Source of the DNA: G963691835 sp963691835
Lineage (GTDB): Bacteria > Pseudomonadota > Alphaproteobacteria > Thalassobaculales > Thalassobaculaceae
Reading direction: 5' to 3'
DNA length: 64,000 bases
Assembly (NCBI GenBank): GCA_963691835.1
Contig: OY829383.1
Coordinates: forward strand, 2,418,001 to 2,482,000
In this document: positions 18,892 through 27,817 of the stretch, piece after piece
Layout of the letters: every line of letters starts with the position of its first letter
Numbering within the stretch: the first letter of the stretch is position 1
Position numbers and translations under genes: made by a program
The notes under the pieces: generated by a model
The model's database searches: none
What the model was told of the DNA's origin: nothing
The model's input: the letters and a program-made list of their open reading frames with translations, nothing else

Positions 18892-20262
18892 CTAGGCCTT
18901 TCGGAAAGCGGCGACCAGTTCCACGTGCGGTGACCAAAGGAACTGGTCGATCGGCCGACACCACAGCAGGTTGTAGCCTCCATCAACGAGAATTCTTGCG
19001 TCGCGCGCGAAGGTGGATGGATTGCAGGACACAGCGACAACCGACGGGACGCCTGAGACCGCCAGCGCCTCGGCTTGCGGCTTGGCCCCGGCGCGGGGCG
19101 GGTCAAAGACAACCGCGTCAAAACGATTGAGCTCTTTACCGGCGAGCGGCCGGCTTGAGAGGTCCCGCTTCTCGGTCGTAAACCGGCTTGAAAGTCCGGC
19201 CTCGGATGCGGCGCGAGTGGCGGCTTCAAGCGGTGCCGAAAGACCCTCGACCGCGTGGACCATACGGCCTTTCCGCATCAGCAGACGACCGGACAGCGTT
19301 CCGCATCCGGCAAAGAGATCAGCGACCCGGCGCGCCTCTCCAACACCGGCGAGTACTGCGTCGGCGATCGCGTTCTCGCCGCGCCGGGTCGCTTGAAGAA
19401 ACCCTCCCGGCGGTGGTTTCACGGCCAACGCGCCGAATCGGATCGCCGCCGACCGGCGGGCGGCGAGCGGTGTTGCCGGCTGGTCTCCGCCGCTGGCGCG
19501 CCACGAGAGACGGGCGCAGTCCGTCCTGTCCGCAAAGTCGGCGAGATCCCGAAGGAGGCCCATATCTGGCTCCCTCGGCAGATCCAGCAGGAGATCGATG
19601 CCGTCATCCGTCATCGTCATGGCGGCAGCGGCATCTTCACCGGGGGCCAGGAACGCCTGTGCCAGAAGGCGCAGGGCGCCCACCATCTCAAACAGTTCCG
19701 GAACAAGGACCGGGCATTGGCGCAGGTCGACGATCCTGTTGCTGGCCCGTTCCCGGAAGCCTGCGAGGATGCGTCCATCCAGTCTTCGAAGGACGATATC
19801 CGCCCGGCGACGTTCCATCGGCCCGGCCGCGGCCATGTCTGAGACGTCCACATCTCCCAACCCAACCTTATCGAGCGCCTCTGTCACGCGGCCGCGCTTC
19901 CACGCTTGATACGGAGGTGCTTCCCAGTGTTGTAAAGCGCAGCCGCCGCAGGTCATGAAATGCCGGCAGGGCGGGTCCGCTCGTTCGCTCGACGTTGACG
20001 CAAGCTCGGTCGGCTCGCAGGCCACCCCTTCGCCTTTGTCGCGGACCGGCCTGGCCAGAACGCGCTCACCGGGCAGCGTGAAAGGCACGAAGATCTGGCG
20101 CTCCCGGGCCTCCCAATCACTCCCGACGATGGCTCGTGCCACCCCATCGCCCTGTCCGCCGATACGGTCGATCGTCACATCGACGGGCGGCGTGTTCACG
20201 GGGAACCGCGATTGACGACGCGGGCCGCCCCGGCCGCGATTGTTTCGGGACCGCTCGCTCAT
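18892..20262 (-). CDS. TrmA/RumA family class I SAM-dependent RNA methyltransferase
   Basis: A 456-residue m5U-type RNA methyltransferase. After a basic N-terminus comes a TRAM domain (residues about 25-90) and a Cys cluster CRHFMTCGGC for the [4Fe-4S] centre. The SAM site is DLFAGCGTLSGRLL, and near the C-terminus are FDPPRAGA and the catalytic Cys in VSCNPSTFARD. It probably methylates a uridine of 23S rRNA or tRNA; which one is not decidable here. Its ATG overlaps the stop of the hydantoinase B gene by four bases, so it is translated with that catabolic pair. Confidence 0.92.
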   Translation of the reverse strand: MSERSRNNRGRGGPRRQSRFPVNTPPVDVTIDRIGGQGDGVARAIVGSDWEARERQIFVPFTLPGERVLARPVRDKGEGVACEPTELASTSSERADPPCRHFMTCGGCALQHWEAPPYQAWKRGRVTEALDKVGLGDVDVSDMAAAGPMERRRADIVLRRLDGRILAGFRERASNRIVDLRQCPVLVPELFEMVGALRLLAQAFLAPGEDAAAAMTMTDDGIDLLLDLPREPDMGLLRDLADFADRTDCARLSWRASGGDQPATPLAARRSAAIRFGALAVKPPPGGFLQATRRGENAIADAVLAGVGEARRVADLFAGCGTLSGRLLMRKGRMVHAVEGLSAPLEAATRAASEAGLSSRFTTEKRDLSSRPLAGKELNRFDAVVFDPPRAGAKPQAEALAVSGVPSVVAVSCNPSTFARDARILVDGGYNLLWCRPIDQFLWSPHVELVAAFRKA

Positions 20263-22070
20263 CCCGACCGGCGCGCCTTCGTGGCCTCAGCATCGATGGC
20301 CGGTGGCCCGCCGTCCGGCCCCGGATCGGTGAGGACGACGCCGAATAGGGCCTCGGCCTGACCGACCGTGTAGTAACCCATGGCGACATCCTGCCGGACG
20401 GAGACGGGATCTCTCTCAAGCGGGTTTCCGTAGCCTCCGCCACCAGGTGTACCAACGGCGACGATATCACCTTCCTTTATTGGAACGGCCTGATCCTTGG
20501 ACAGGTGCGGTGGGACGTAGATGGTGCCGTCCGTCCGCTGAACGGAAAGACTGTTCGGCCGGCCATCGTCTCCGCCGAGCGCACCTTGGGGCCCAACCCG
20601 GCCGTGATCCATCACGAATGAAGCCCGGGCCTCTCCCCGGCGGAGGCGGACGGCGTAATCCACCCCGAAACCGCCCCGGTGTTTGCCCGGTCCGCCCGAC
20701 CCTTCCCGAAGCGCGTAGCGTTCATAGAGGATCGGGAAGCGTTGCTCGATGACTTCGACGGGTGTCGTCTTTGAGATGCCGATGGTGGAGCAGCCATTGG
20801 TCAAACCGTCCCCGCCCTTATGGCCGCCGTAACCGCCGCCGGACAGAAGGTAGCAGACGAAACTGCGGCCGGTTTCAGGATCCAGGCCGCCCATGGAGAA
20901 GTTACCGCTGGTCCCCGCAGGGGCAGCGAAAAGCAAGTCCGGAATCGCTTTGGTCAGGGCGGCGAATACCGCCTCCGCAATCCTTTGACTGACCTCGGCG
21001 GCACACCCCGACACGGGCCTGGGATAGTGCGCGTGCAGAAAGGTGCCGTCCGGATCCACGACCTCGATCGGATCGAACGTACCTGCATTAATCGGTATGT
21101 CCGGAAAGATGTGCTTCATGGCCAGGAAAACCGATGACCGGGTCGACGCGATCACACTGTTCATGGGGCCGAGGCAGGGGGGAGAGCTTCCGGACATATC
21201 GACTTTGATGCTGTCCCCCGACACCGTGACGGTCATGGCGATGCGGAGCGGCTCGTCGACAACGCCGTCTGAATCAACGATGGCCTCGCTGTCATACCGT
21301 CCATCGGGGATAGACGCGATCTTCGCGCGCATCAGACGGTCCGCTCGCCGCCGCAACTCTCCGATCGCGCGGTCCACCGTATCCGGCCCGTATCTGGTCA
21401 GGATGCCGGTCAACCGCCGTTCACCCACCGACAGGGCAGCCGCCTGTGCCTTGATATCGCCGATACGCTGGTCGGCGATCCTGATGTTGGACAGGATGAT
21501 GGCGAGGATCTCCTCGTCCAGCTCCCCTCGCTTATAGAGTTTTACCGGCGGCAGCCGAAGGCCTTCCTGCTCCGATTCAGTAGCGTTTGCGGAAAAGCCG
21601 CCGGGCACCGCACCACCGATATCCGGCCAGTGACCGGTGTTCGCCAGCCAGCAGAAAAGCTTGCCCTCGTGGAAGAACGGTTTCACGAACCTGACATCCA
21701 TCAAGTGGGTGCCGCCGAGATAGGGATCGTTGACGATAAAGACGTCTCCTGGCTCTACCGAACGGGCCCGGGCAATCACTGCCTTGGTGGAGTCCTGCAT
21801 CGTACCGACAAAGATCGGCAAACCGTCCTCGCCCTGAGCGATCAGATCTCCTGTATCCCGGTGATAGATGCCGTCGGAGCGGTCGTGTGTCTCGGAAATG
21901 ATTGGCGAGAAAGCGGATCTGCAGAACGCCACGTCCATCTCGTTGCAGACCTGCTGCAGCGCGCTTTCGATGACCGCCAGCGTGACCGGATCAAGCTTCG
22001 GTGAGCGCTCCGGGCCAGGGTGAGCCGGTGTGGACTCCTGCGGCTTGGGCGTGTCGATGGATCGGTGCAT
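20259..22070 (-). CDS. hyuB: Hydantoinase B/oxoprolinase family protein
   Basis: A 603-residue subunit of an ATP-dependent cyclic-amide hydrolase or acetone-carboxylase-like enzyme. It opens DPVTLAVIESALQQVCNEMD (in part), has HDRSDGIYHRDTGDLIAQ, NDPYLGGTHLMDV and the C-terminal GGGGYGNPLERDP. It works with the HyuA subunit encoded immediately upstream, about 33 bases away. Substrate could be hydantoin, 5-oxoproline or another lactam. An ORF overlap couples it to the RNA methyltransferase. Confidence 0.92.
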   Translation of the reverse strand: MHRSIDTPKPQESTPAHPGPERSPKLDPVTLAVIESALQQVCNEMDVAFCRSAFSPIISETHDRSDGIYHRDTGDLIAQGEDGLPIFVGTMQDSTKAVIARARSVEPGDVFIVNDPYLGGTHLMDVRFVKPFFHEGKLFCWLANTGHWPDIGGAVPGGFSANATESEQEGLRLPPVKLYKRGELDEEILAIILSNIRIADQRIGDIKAQAAALSVGERRLTGILTRYGPDTVDRAIGELRRRADRLMRAKIASIPDGRYDSEAIVDSDGVVDEPLRIAMTVTVSGDSIKVDMSGSSPPCLGPMNSVIASTRSSVFLAMKHIFPDIPINAGTFDPIEVVDPDGTFLHAHYPRPVSGCAAEVSQRIAEAVFAALTKAIPDLLFAAPAGTSGNFSMGGLDPETGRSFVCYLLSGGGYGGHKGGDGLTNGCSTIGISKTTPVEVIEQRFPILYERYALREGSGGPGKHRGGFGVDYAVRLRRGEARASFVMDHGRVGPQGALGGDDGRPNSLSVQRTDGTIYVPPHLSKDQAVPIKEGDIVAVGTPGGGGYGNPLERDPVSVRQDVAMGYYTVGQAEALFGVVLTDPGPDGGPPAIDAEATKARRSG

Positions 22071-22103
22071 GTTCGAGCCTTCGGTCGATCGGATAGGACG
22101 ATA

Positions 22104-24209
22104 TCACCCGGCCGGCGGCACGGATATGCGGAGATTGCCAAGGGCATCCGGCACAGCGACCTGTCCCGGCTCGACGACAATCGTCGTGTCCAACTGCGTC
22201 ACGATGGCGGGGCCGGGAACCCTGTCGCCCTCACTCAGAGCGGAGCGAGCGAGGATCGGGGTGGTTTGCCATCCACCATCCTCAAACCAAACAGATCTTG
22301 TTTCCGTCGCCGGTCTTGATGCGCTTTCCCGTCGGGGGACCAGTCGATCCAGGCGGACCCGCCGCCGGCGGCCAAGAACGGCGGTGTGGAGATTGACGAG
22401 AACGGCACGGATCTCCGGCAGTTCCACCGCAAAGCGATCCCAATACGCCGCCTCGAAGAGGCTTTGAAGTGCCTCTACCGGGATGTGCGGACCGGGCAAT
22501 GGGACCGAAAGGATGTGGGACTGTCCTAGAAACTGCATATCCGTGGTGAAGAGCGTTGTTATCTCTTCGACAGCCACGCCTTGGCGCCGGATGATTGTCT
22601 CTCCTTCTTCCCGTTGCGCCGTCAGAATGCTGGCGATCAGGCTTGGGTCCAGATCCGATAGCGGCGTGTTGACGGTGCGGACCAGATCCCGCCGTAGGTC
22701 CGCGACGACACAGCCGATGGCGTTTGTGATGCCTGGCCGGGCGGGGACGACGACTTCCGGGACCGCAAGCTCCCGGGCGAGGGCGGTGGCGTGGAGAGGG
22801 CCCGCGCCGCCGAACGCGAAGAGGGCGAAATCCCGCGGGTCGTGGCCCCGTTCCAAGGAAACAACCCGGATTGCGCCCGCCATCTTGTCATTGGCAATTC
22901 TGAGGATGGCCGCCGCCGCTTCGGTGACGTCCAGCCCAAGCGGGTCACCGATCCGTTGCCTGATCTGTTCGGCGACCGCGGCTTCGGTCGGTGGCGTATC
23001 AACGGAGAGGAGCCCGTCCAAGGTGAGCCGACCCAGCATCAGATTGGCATCTGTGATTGTTGGCTCAACGCCACCGCGGCCGTAACAGATCGGCCCTGGC
23101 CGGGCGCCCGCGCTTTCGGGGCCAACGCGGAGCAAACCCCCTTCATCAACCGACGCAATGGAGCCACCGCCCGCCCCGACAGCATGTACGTCCACCATGG
23201 GGACATGGATCGGCATGCCGTATTCCAGCTCCAGTTCGGCATGCACCCTTGGTGTGCCGTCCACGATGACCCCGACGTCCGTACTGGTGCCTCCCATGTC
23301 ATAGGTGATCGCGTTCCGGAGACCCACTGCCCGTGCTGTATGGGCAGCTGCCATCACACCGGAAGCCGGGCCCGACATGACGGTACTCACCGCTGTCTCA
23401 ACACTGTCGGCGGCTGAGACCGTGCCGCCGTTCCCCTGCATGACCAGCAACTCGCCTGGATAGCCCCGATCCTTCAACTCTCCTGTGAGTCGTTCCAGAT
23501 ACCGAGCGAGGACCGGGCGGATCACGGCGTTCACTGTTGCCGTCGTTCCCCGCTCATATTCCCTGAACTCGGAGACGACTGTGTGGCCCGCGACCACGTG
23601 AACGGACAAGCCACGTGTTTCCGCCACCCGCGCAACAATGCGAGCGGCGCGCCGCTCGTGCTCGGGGTTCGCATAGGCGTGCAGGAAATGCACAACGATC
23701 GCTTCACAACCCGAATCGAGCAGAGCGTTCGCGGCAGATTCAACGCCGGGCTCATCCAACGGCATCAAGACTTGGCCTGACGCGTCCATCCGCTCGGACA
23801 CCTCGACCCGCCTGTCGCGAGGAATGAGGGGGGAGAAGCTTCCGGTCAGGCCGTATGGTGTGGGTCTTGTTCGACGTCCCAGCTCCAGGATATCCCGGAA
23901 GCCATGTGTGGTGATCAGTCCCGCCCTTGCGACCTTTCTTTCAAGCAAGGCGTTGGTGGTCGCCGTCGTGCCGTGAACGATTCCCGCAATCTCCGAGAGC
24001 GGCCGGCCCGTTTCGGCCAGCGCGTTCAGCACGCCGAAAGCCTGATTTTCGGGGCTGGTCGGAACTTTCGCGACCTGAACGGCACCGGAGGCGGGATCGA
24101 TTAGAACAAGATCCGTGAAAGTACCGCCGACATCCACTCCCACTTCCAACACTGAACTGTTGGGTTCCGCAGGCGTCTCCGAGCGATCAGGTTCTCTTAT
24201 CTCCGCCAT
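22104..24209 (-). CDS. hyuA: Hydantoinase A/oxoprolinase family protein
   Basis: The ATP-binding partner of the downstream HyuB, about 701 residues. The sugar-kinase/hsp70-like phosphate motif is GVDVGGTFTDLVL, followed by GTTATTNALLER and the second nucleotide motif TYDMGGTSTDVG. The frame is open to 24245, but the ATG at 24209 avoids a basic extension and gives the usual short leader. It is the last recognisable host gene before the phage-like cluster, whose repressor ends about 140 bases upstream on the same strand. Confidence 0.92.
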   Translation of the reverse strand: MAEIREPDRSETPAEPNSSVLEVGVDVGGTFTDLVLIDPASGAVQVAKVPTSPENQAFGVLNALAETGRPLSEIAGIVHGTTATTNALLERKVARAGLITTHGFRDILELGRRTRPTPYGLTGSFSPLIPRDRRVEVSERMDASGQVLMPLDEPGVESAANALLDSGCEAIVVHFLHAYANPEHERRAARIVARVAETRGLSVHVVAGHTVVSEFREYERGTTATVNAVIRPVLARYLERLTGELKDRGYPGELLVMQGNGGTVSAADSVETAVSTVMSGPASGVMAAAHTARAVGLRNAITYDMGGTSTDVGVIVDGTPRVHAELELEYGMPIHVPMVDVHAVGAGGGSIASVDEGGLLRVGPESAGARPGPICYGRGGVEPTITDANLMLGRLTLDGLLSVDTPPTEAAVAEQIRQRIGDPLGLDVTEAAAAILRIANDKMAGAIRVVSLERGHDPRDFALFAFGGAGPLHATALARELAVPEVVVPARPGITNAIGCVVADLRRDLVRTVNTPLSDLDPSLIASILTAQREEGETIIRRQGVAVEEITTLFTTDMQFLGQSHILSVPLPGPHIPVEALQSLFEAAYWDRFAVELPEIRAVLVNLHTAVLGRRRRVRLDRLVPRRESASRPATETRSVWFEDGGWQTTPILARSALSEGDRVPGPAIVTQLDTTIVVEPGQVAVPDALGNLRISVPPAG

Positions 24210-24352
24210 GGCGCCCCGTCTTTGCCAGTGCCGACGGCCCGCCATGCGACAAAACCGTCCAGCCGAATTGTTCGTGTACGATCAATTCGAGGTCAAGCCA
24301 TGCAATGCGGAAGGCCTAAGATGGCTTGGGAGGCTTGATAAGCTCAGACCGG

Positions 24353-25075
24353 TTAGAGGCGTCGGGAGAACCAGACGACACGGCCAACGATGTTTACATC
24401 GTCCAGCGGTCGTTCATAGCTCTGATAGCGCGGGTTTGAGGAGCGGATGGCCATTCTCGGGGGATCGGTGTTCGGGATAAACTCGATCTCCTTGGCAACA
24501 AGACCCATGCCATCGTGAATGGCAAAAACCCCTGGTGGCGACGGCGCACGGCGGCTGAGATCAATGAGAACCCGGTCACCGGACTGAAGCATTGGATCCA
24601 TGGCATCGCCGTCAATCGTGACGACTCTCAGATCGCTTGGTTTCGCCCGCAGCTCATGCCGCACCCAGTCCTGTGAGAAGTACCAAGGCTCTCCATGGGG
24701 CTCATAGTCCGACATGGATAAGCCGCTGGTCAGAGGCGCGACCCGCACCTCTGGAATTGAGATGACTTCCGGTGCACTGACCGGGCTGCGGCGAACCGGT
24801 CCGCCGATGTCATTCGCGGACGCAAAAACCTGAAACCGCTGACCCAGCGACACGTGTCCGGCTTCCGACCTCAAGACACTCTCGTCGACGCCAAGATGCT
24901 CGGCCAGCAAATGCCGCACTTCCTCCGGCAGACGCTTTGGTGTCCCGCGGTTGATGAACTGATGCAGATAGGCGTGGTTCTTACCGCAGGCCAAAGAAGC
25001 CTTCTTCAGATCAGTCGGAGGTTCCCGATGCGCGATGAGTTCGAGAACCCGTCTTCTCGTAGGATCTAGTTTCAT
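24353..25075 (-). CDS. Phage-type repressor: HTH plus S24 peptidase-like domain, catalytic Ser replaced
   Basis: A 240-residue LexA/CI-like regulator. Residues about 20-65 form a helix-turn-helix-like segment; residues about 125-235 form the S24 fold. The usual GDSM catalytic serine motif reads GDAM here (Ala158, codon GCC), while the Lys in LVAKEIE (195) is kept. Self-cleavage should therefore be impossible, which predicts a repressor that does not respond to RecA in the normal way. It faces the structural genes across a 180-base AT-rich region with several palindromes, fitting control of its own and the rightward promoter. Confidence 0.88.
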   Translation of the reverse strand: MKLDPTRRRVLELIAHREPPTDLKKASLACGKNHAYLHQFINRGTPKRLPEEVRHLLAEHLGVDESVLRSEAGHVSLGQRFQVFASANDIGGPVRRSPVSAPEVISIPEVRVAPLTSGLSMSDYEPHGEPWYFSQDWVRHELRAKPSDLRVVTIDGDAMDPMLQSGDRVLIDLSRRAPSPPGVFAIHDGMGLVAKEIEFIPNTDPPRMAIRSSNPRYQSYERPLDDVNIVGRVVWFSRRL

Positions 25076-25257
25076 GGTTGCAGTCTACCAAAGCGCTTTA
25101 AGTTCATCTAGCTAATTAAAAACCGATTGATAGATATGATAATAGCTATTATAGACTCGCCGATCAGCGAGAATTTCAACCATTGTCCGAGTATTTCTGT
25201 CGAGAGGATAGTGGTGATCGATTTCCCATTCAATCCATGATTTAGAAGGTTCCACGC
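25076..25257. promoter_or_regulatory. Repressor/rightward promoter region with palindromic operator candidates
   Basis: A markedly AT-rich stretch between divergent genes. It holds a perfect 10-bp palindrome AAAGCGCTTT (25090-25099), a perfect 14-bp palindrome ATAATAGCTATTAT (25139-25152) and a near-perfect 16-base dyad CTCGCCGATCAGCGAG (25156-25171, one mismatched pair). The last two lie close together midway between the genes, as operators often do. Which is the true operator is unknown. Confidence 0.55.
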
Positions 25258-25776
25258 ATGGTTAACGACCGTCTGCATCCCGCCCCGCTTTCGATCTCTA
25301 AGGACCCGGCGGAGGGCCCGCAAAACATGACGACCCCTCAATTCCCGTCGCTGGATAGGGGGGCGGTCTGGACGGAAGAGTTGGTGCGAGCCTACTTGGC
25401 GGAGGCTGCAGATACCCTGCGCCGATTGCCATCCGCCATACTCCGCCCAAAGCTTACTTATTGGCCGGAGATTGTATCGGAATCCGCGACTCTACTGGGG
25501 TCCAAAAGCGGATCTCAACGGGCAGCTCCCCGGCCTGCGGCAATCGATCGGTTGGACACTGTGCTGAGCTGGCTGTTGGTTTGCATCGATGAGGAGCGGC
25601 GGACCGTTTGGGCCAGGGCGTGCCGTTTGCCTTGGCGCCGCCTCTCGGAAATGGATGGGAGAAGCCACATGACCCTGCGCAAGATTGAGGCCCGGGGCGT
25701 GGCGGCCATTTTGCGCCATTTGCGTGAAGATTCTCGGGTGAAGGCGCCTGATCATGCGTTCTGGAATCGAAAATAG
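25258..25776 (+). CDS. DUF6362 family protein
   Basis: A 172-residue protein. Its core, WTEELVRAYLAEAADTLRRLP then AAIDRLDTVLSWL and RRTVWARACRLPWRRLSE (in part), matches the DUF6362 pattern seen next to terminase genes in alphaproteobacterial prophages. The end looks like a helix-turn-helix (MTLRKIEARGVAAILRHL), so a DNA-binding or packaging-regulator role is possible. Starts at 25258 and 25327 are both plausible; the second lies 11 bases after GGAGG and matches the family start better. It is the first rightward gene from the operator region. Confidence 0.7.
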   Translation: MVNDRLHPAPLSISKDPAEGPQNMTTPQFPSLDRGAVWTEELVRAYLAEAADTLRRLPSAILRPKLTYWPEIVSESATLLGSKSGSQRAAPRPAAIDRLDTVLSWLLVCIDEERRTVWARACRLPWRRLSEMDGRSHMTLRKIEARGVAAILRHLREDSRVKAPDHAFWNRK

Positions 25777-26079
25777 GAAAATAGTCCAATTTCTATCTTT
25801 ACAGGTTATATAAATTCGGATATAACCAACTCATACGCTGGATAGATGCGGCTGATGAAACGGGGCTTGCTCCTGGGGTTTCGCATTTCTTCGCGATATA
25901 AGCGAAGAGTCACGAGGCGGCAGCCCTCCATCATCACTGTCTCACCTCACTTCAGCGCCTCGCCTGGTCGGTACCGTTGGATGGGTACTGGATCAGCGGC
26001 GTAGCACCACCAAACACTGGAACACTGGCGACGCGCCGGTTGCGGCGCGTTTGGCCGTCTTTTCTGGAAAGGCGATCCA
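25777..26079 (+). other. Untranslated region before the terminase genes, with two hairpins
   Basis: About 300 bases without a convincing gene. It contains GGTTATAT paired with ATATAACC (25804-25811 and 25820-25827, 8-base loop). A second inverted repeat pairs TCTTCGC with GCGAAGA (25888-25894 and 25902-25908, 7-base loop). These may be operators, a leader structure or part of a packaging (pac) region, which often lies near terS. A short open frame at 25977-26213 looks like a shadow. Confidence 0.4.
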
Positions 26080-26568
26080 ATGCCTGCAATCCGCTGGACG
26101 ACGCAGCGACGCCGCACCTTTTTGGTGACGCTCGCAGAATCGGGAAACGTGAGTGCCGCCGTTCGGGCGGCAGAGGTTTCCCGGAGCAGGGCCTACGTGC
26201 TCAAAGCGACTGACCCCGCTTTCGCCGCAGCTTGGGATGACGCGCTGGAAGCGGCCGTGGATCACCTTGAGGCTGAAGCGCGGCATCGGGCGATCGATGG
26301 TGTTGAACAGCCGCATTTCCATCAGGGAAAGGTCTGCGGAACCGTCAGAAAGTACTCAGACGCCCTGCTTATGTTCCTTCTGAGGGCACATCGCCCGGAG
26401 ACCTATCGAGACCGAACAGAGGCCCGTGCTGGAGCTCAGGATGACGATCGACTGGCCCAAGAAGTCTCCAACGCCCACGCCAACCTTGAGGAGCGGCTTG
26501 CGCGCCTCGATACGGAACATGAGGCCTTCGGCGCGGAAGAAGATGATGGAGGTACTGAGCAACCGTGA
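26080..26568 (+). CDS. Phage terminase small subunit
   Basis: A 162-residue DNA-recognition subunit of the packaging motor. The N-terminal WTTQRRRTFLVTLAESGNVSAAV and the following RAAEVSRSRAYVLKA form the expected helix-turn-helix. The middle LEAEARHRAIDGVEQP is common in this family, and the acidic C-terminal tail is typical for contact with the large subunit. GGAAAGGCG precedes the ATG. It overlaps the large-subunit start by about 25 bases. Confidence 0.85.
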   Translation: MPAIRWTTQRRRTFLVTLAESGNVSAAVRAAEVSRSRAYVLKATDPAFAAAWDDALEAAVDHLEAEARHRAIDGVEQPHFHQGKVCGTVRKYSDALLMFLLRAHRPETYRDRTEARAGAQDDDRLAQEVSNAHANLEERLARLDTEHEAFGAEEDDGGTEQP

Positions 26569-27784
26569 CGCCGCGACTCTCCTGTTCGACTGGGAGATCT
26601 GGGCACGGGAGAAACAACTCCCCCCAGCCGGGGATTGGCGCGTCTGGCTGATCTTGGCGGGACGGGGTTTCGGCAAAACCCGCACGGGCGCGGAGTGGGT
26701 GCGGTCGGCCATTGAGTCGGGCCGATGCGGTAGAGTCGCTCTCGTTGGAGAGACGGCGGCCGATGCCCGGGACGTCATGGTCGAGGGAGAGAGCGGCATC
26801 TTAAGGATCAGCCCGCCCTGGAGCCGTCCGAAGTACGAGCCATCAAAGCGCCGCCTCACGTGGCCGAACGGCGCGATCGCAACGACGTTCTCCGCCGAAG
26901 ACCCTGAGCAGCTGCGCGGACCACAGTTTGATGGGGCCTGGTGTGACGAAATCGCCAAGTGGCGATACAGAGACACTTGGGACAACCTCGTGCTGGGCCT
27001 TCGTCTCGGCGACCGCCCTCAAGTGGTCGCAACCAGCACGCCGCGGCCGCGGGCGTGGCTGACCGAACTGATGGCGGATCCGGATGTCTGGGTAACGCAA
27101 GGCGGCACGCTGGAGAACGCGTCGAACCTCTCGAAGTCCTTTGTGGACAGCGTGGTCAGAACCTACGGCGGGACCCGGCTCGGTCGGCAGGAACTCGATG
27201 GAGAGATGCTGACGGACGTCCCAGGCGCCCTTTGGTCAAGAGACATGGTCGAGGCGGCACGCCGAAAGACTGTCTCGGCTGACCCGGTTCGCATTGTCGT
27301 TGCGGTCGATCCGGCGGTGAGTTCCGGGGTGAACGCAGATGAAACCGGCATCATCGCTGCGGGCTCTCTGACAGACGGGACATTCGCCGTCTTCGAGGAT
27401 CGATCTGACCGCCTGTCCCCCGACGCTTGGGCCCGGAAGGCGGTTGCGCTCTATCGATCGCGCCAAGCTGACGCGATTGTCGCAGAAGGCAATCAAGGCG
27501 GCGACCTGGTTCGCGAGGTTCTCCGGGTCGTCGACCCGAGCGCCAACATCCGGTTGGTCCATGCAAGCCGGGGCAAGCGTGTCAGGGCGGAGCCGATCGC
27601 AGCACTGTATGAACAGGGACGCATCATCCATGCTCAGCCGTTCCCCGCACTGGAAGACCAACTGTGCAGTTTCACGGGCGCCGAAGGCGAGCAGTCGCCG
27701 GATCGCTTGGATGCCTTGGTTTGGGCGCTGACTGACCTCGCTTCCGGGCCGGCTTTCGGCTCCAGCAGAGAGTTTCTGATTTGA
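26546..27784 (+). CDS. Phage terminase large subunit (GTA/headful-like)
   Basis: The packaging ATPase and nuclease, about 412 residues. The Walker A-like motif is LAGRGFGKTRTGAEW, followed by GETAADARDVM and the Walker B region GAWCDEIAKW with a CTS-like ATSTPRPR. The RNase-H-like nuclease has Asp residues in VAVDPAVSSG, ETGII and DALVWAL. This arrangement is closest in style to terminases of gene-transfer-agent and headful phages. Adjacent ATGs at 26543 and 26546, after GGAAGAAG, set the start; the frame is open further upstream but without family sequence. Confidence 0.92.
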   Translation: MEVLSNRDAATLLFDWEIWAREKQLPPAGDWRVWLILAGRGFGKTRTGAEWVRSAIESGRCGRVALVGETAADARDVMVEGESGILRISPPWSRPKYEPSKRRLTWPNGAIATTFSAEDPEQLRGPQFDGAWCDEIAKWRYRDTWDNLVLGLRLGDRPQVVATSTPRPRAWLTELMADPDVWVTQGGTLENASNLSKSFVDSVVRTYGGTRLGRQELDGEMLTDVPGALWSRDMVEAARRKTVSADPVRIVVAVDPAVSSGVNADETGIIAAGSLTDGTFAVFEDRSDRLSPDAWARKAVALYRSRQADAIVAEGNQGGDLVREVLRVVDPSANIRLVHASRGKRVRAEPIAALYEQGRIIHAQPFPALEDQLCSFTGAEGEQSPDRLDALVWALTDLASGPAFGSSREFLI

Positions 27785-27817
27785 CGGTTTGCCCCTCTCG
27801 TTGAAAGGACCGTAGCG

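Noticed and set aside
24210..24352. Left attachment site next to the repressor
   Set aside because: I found no direct repeat shared with the sequence around 49286, no tRNA and no integrase.
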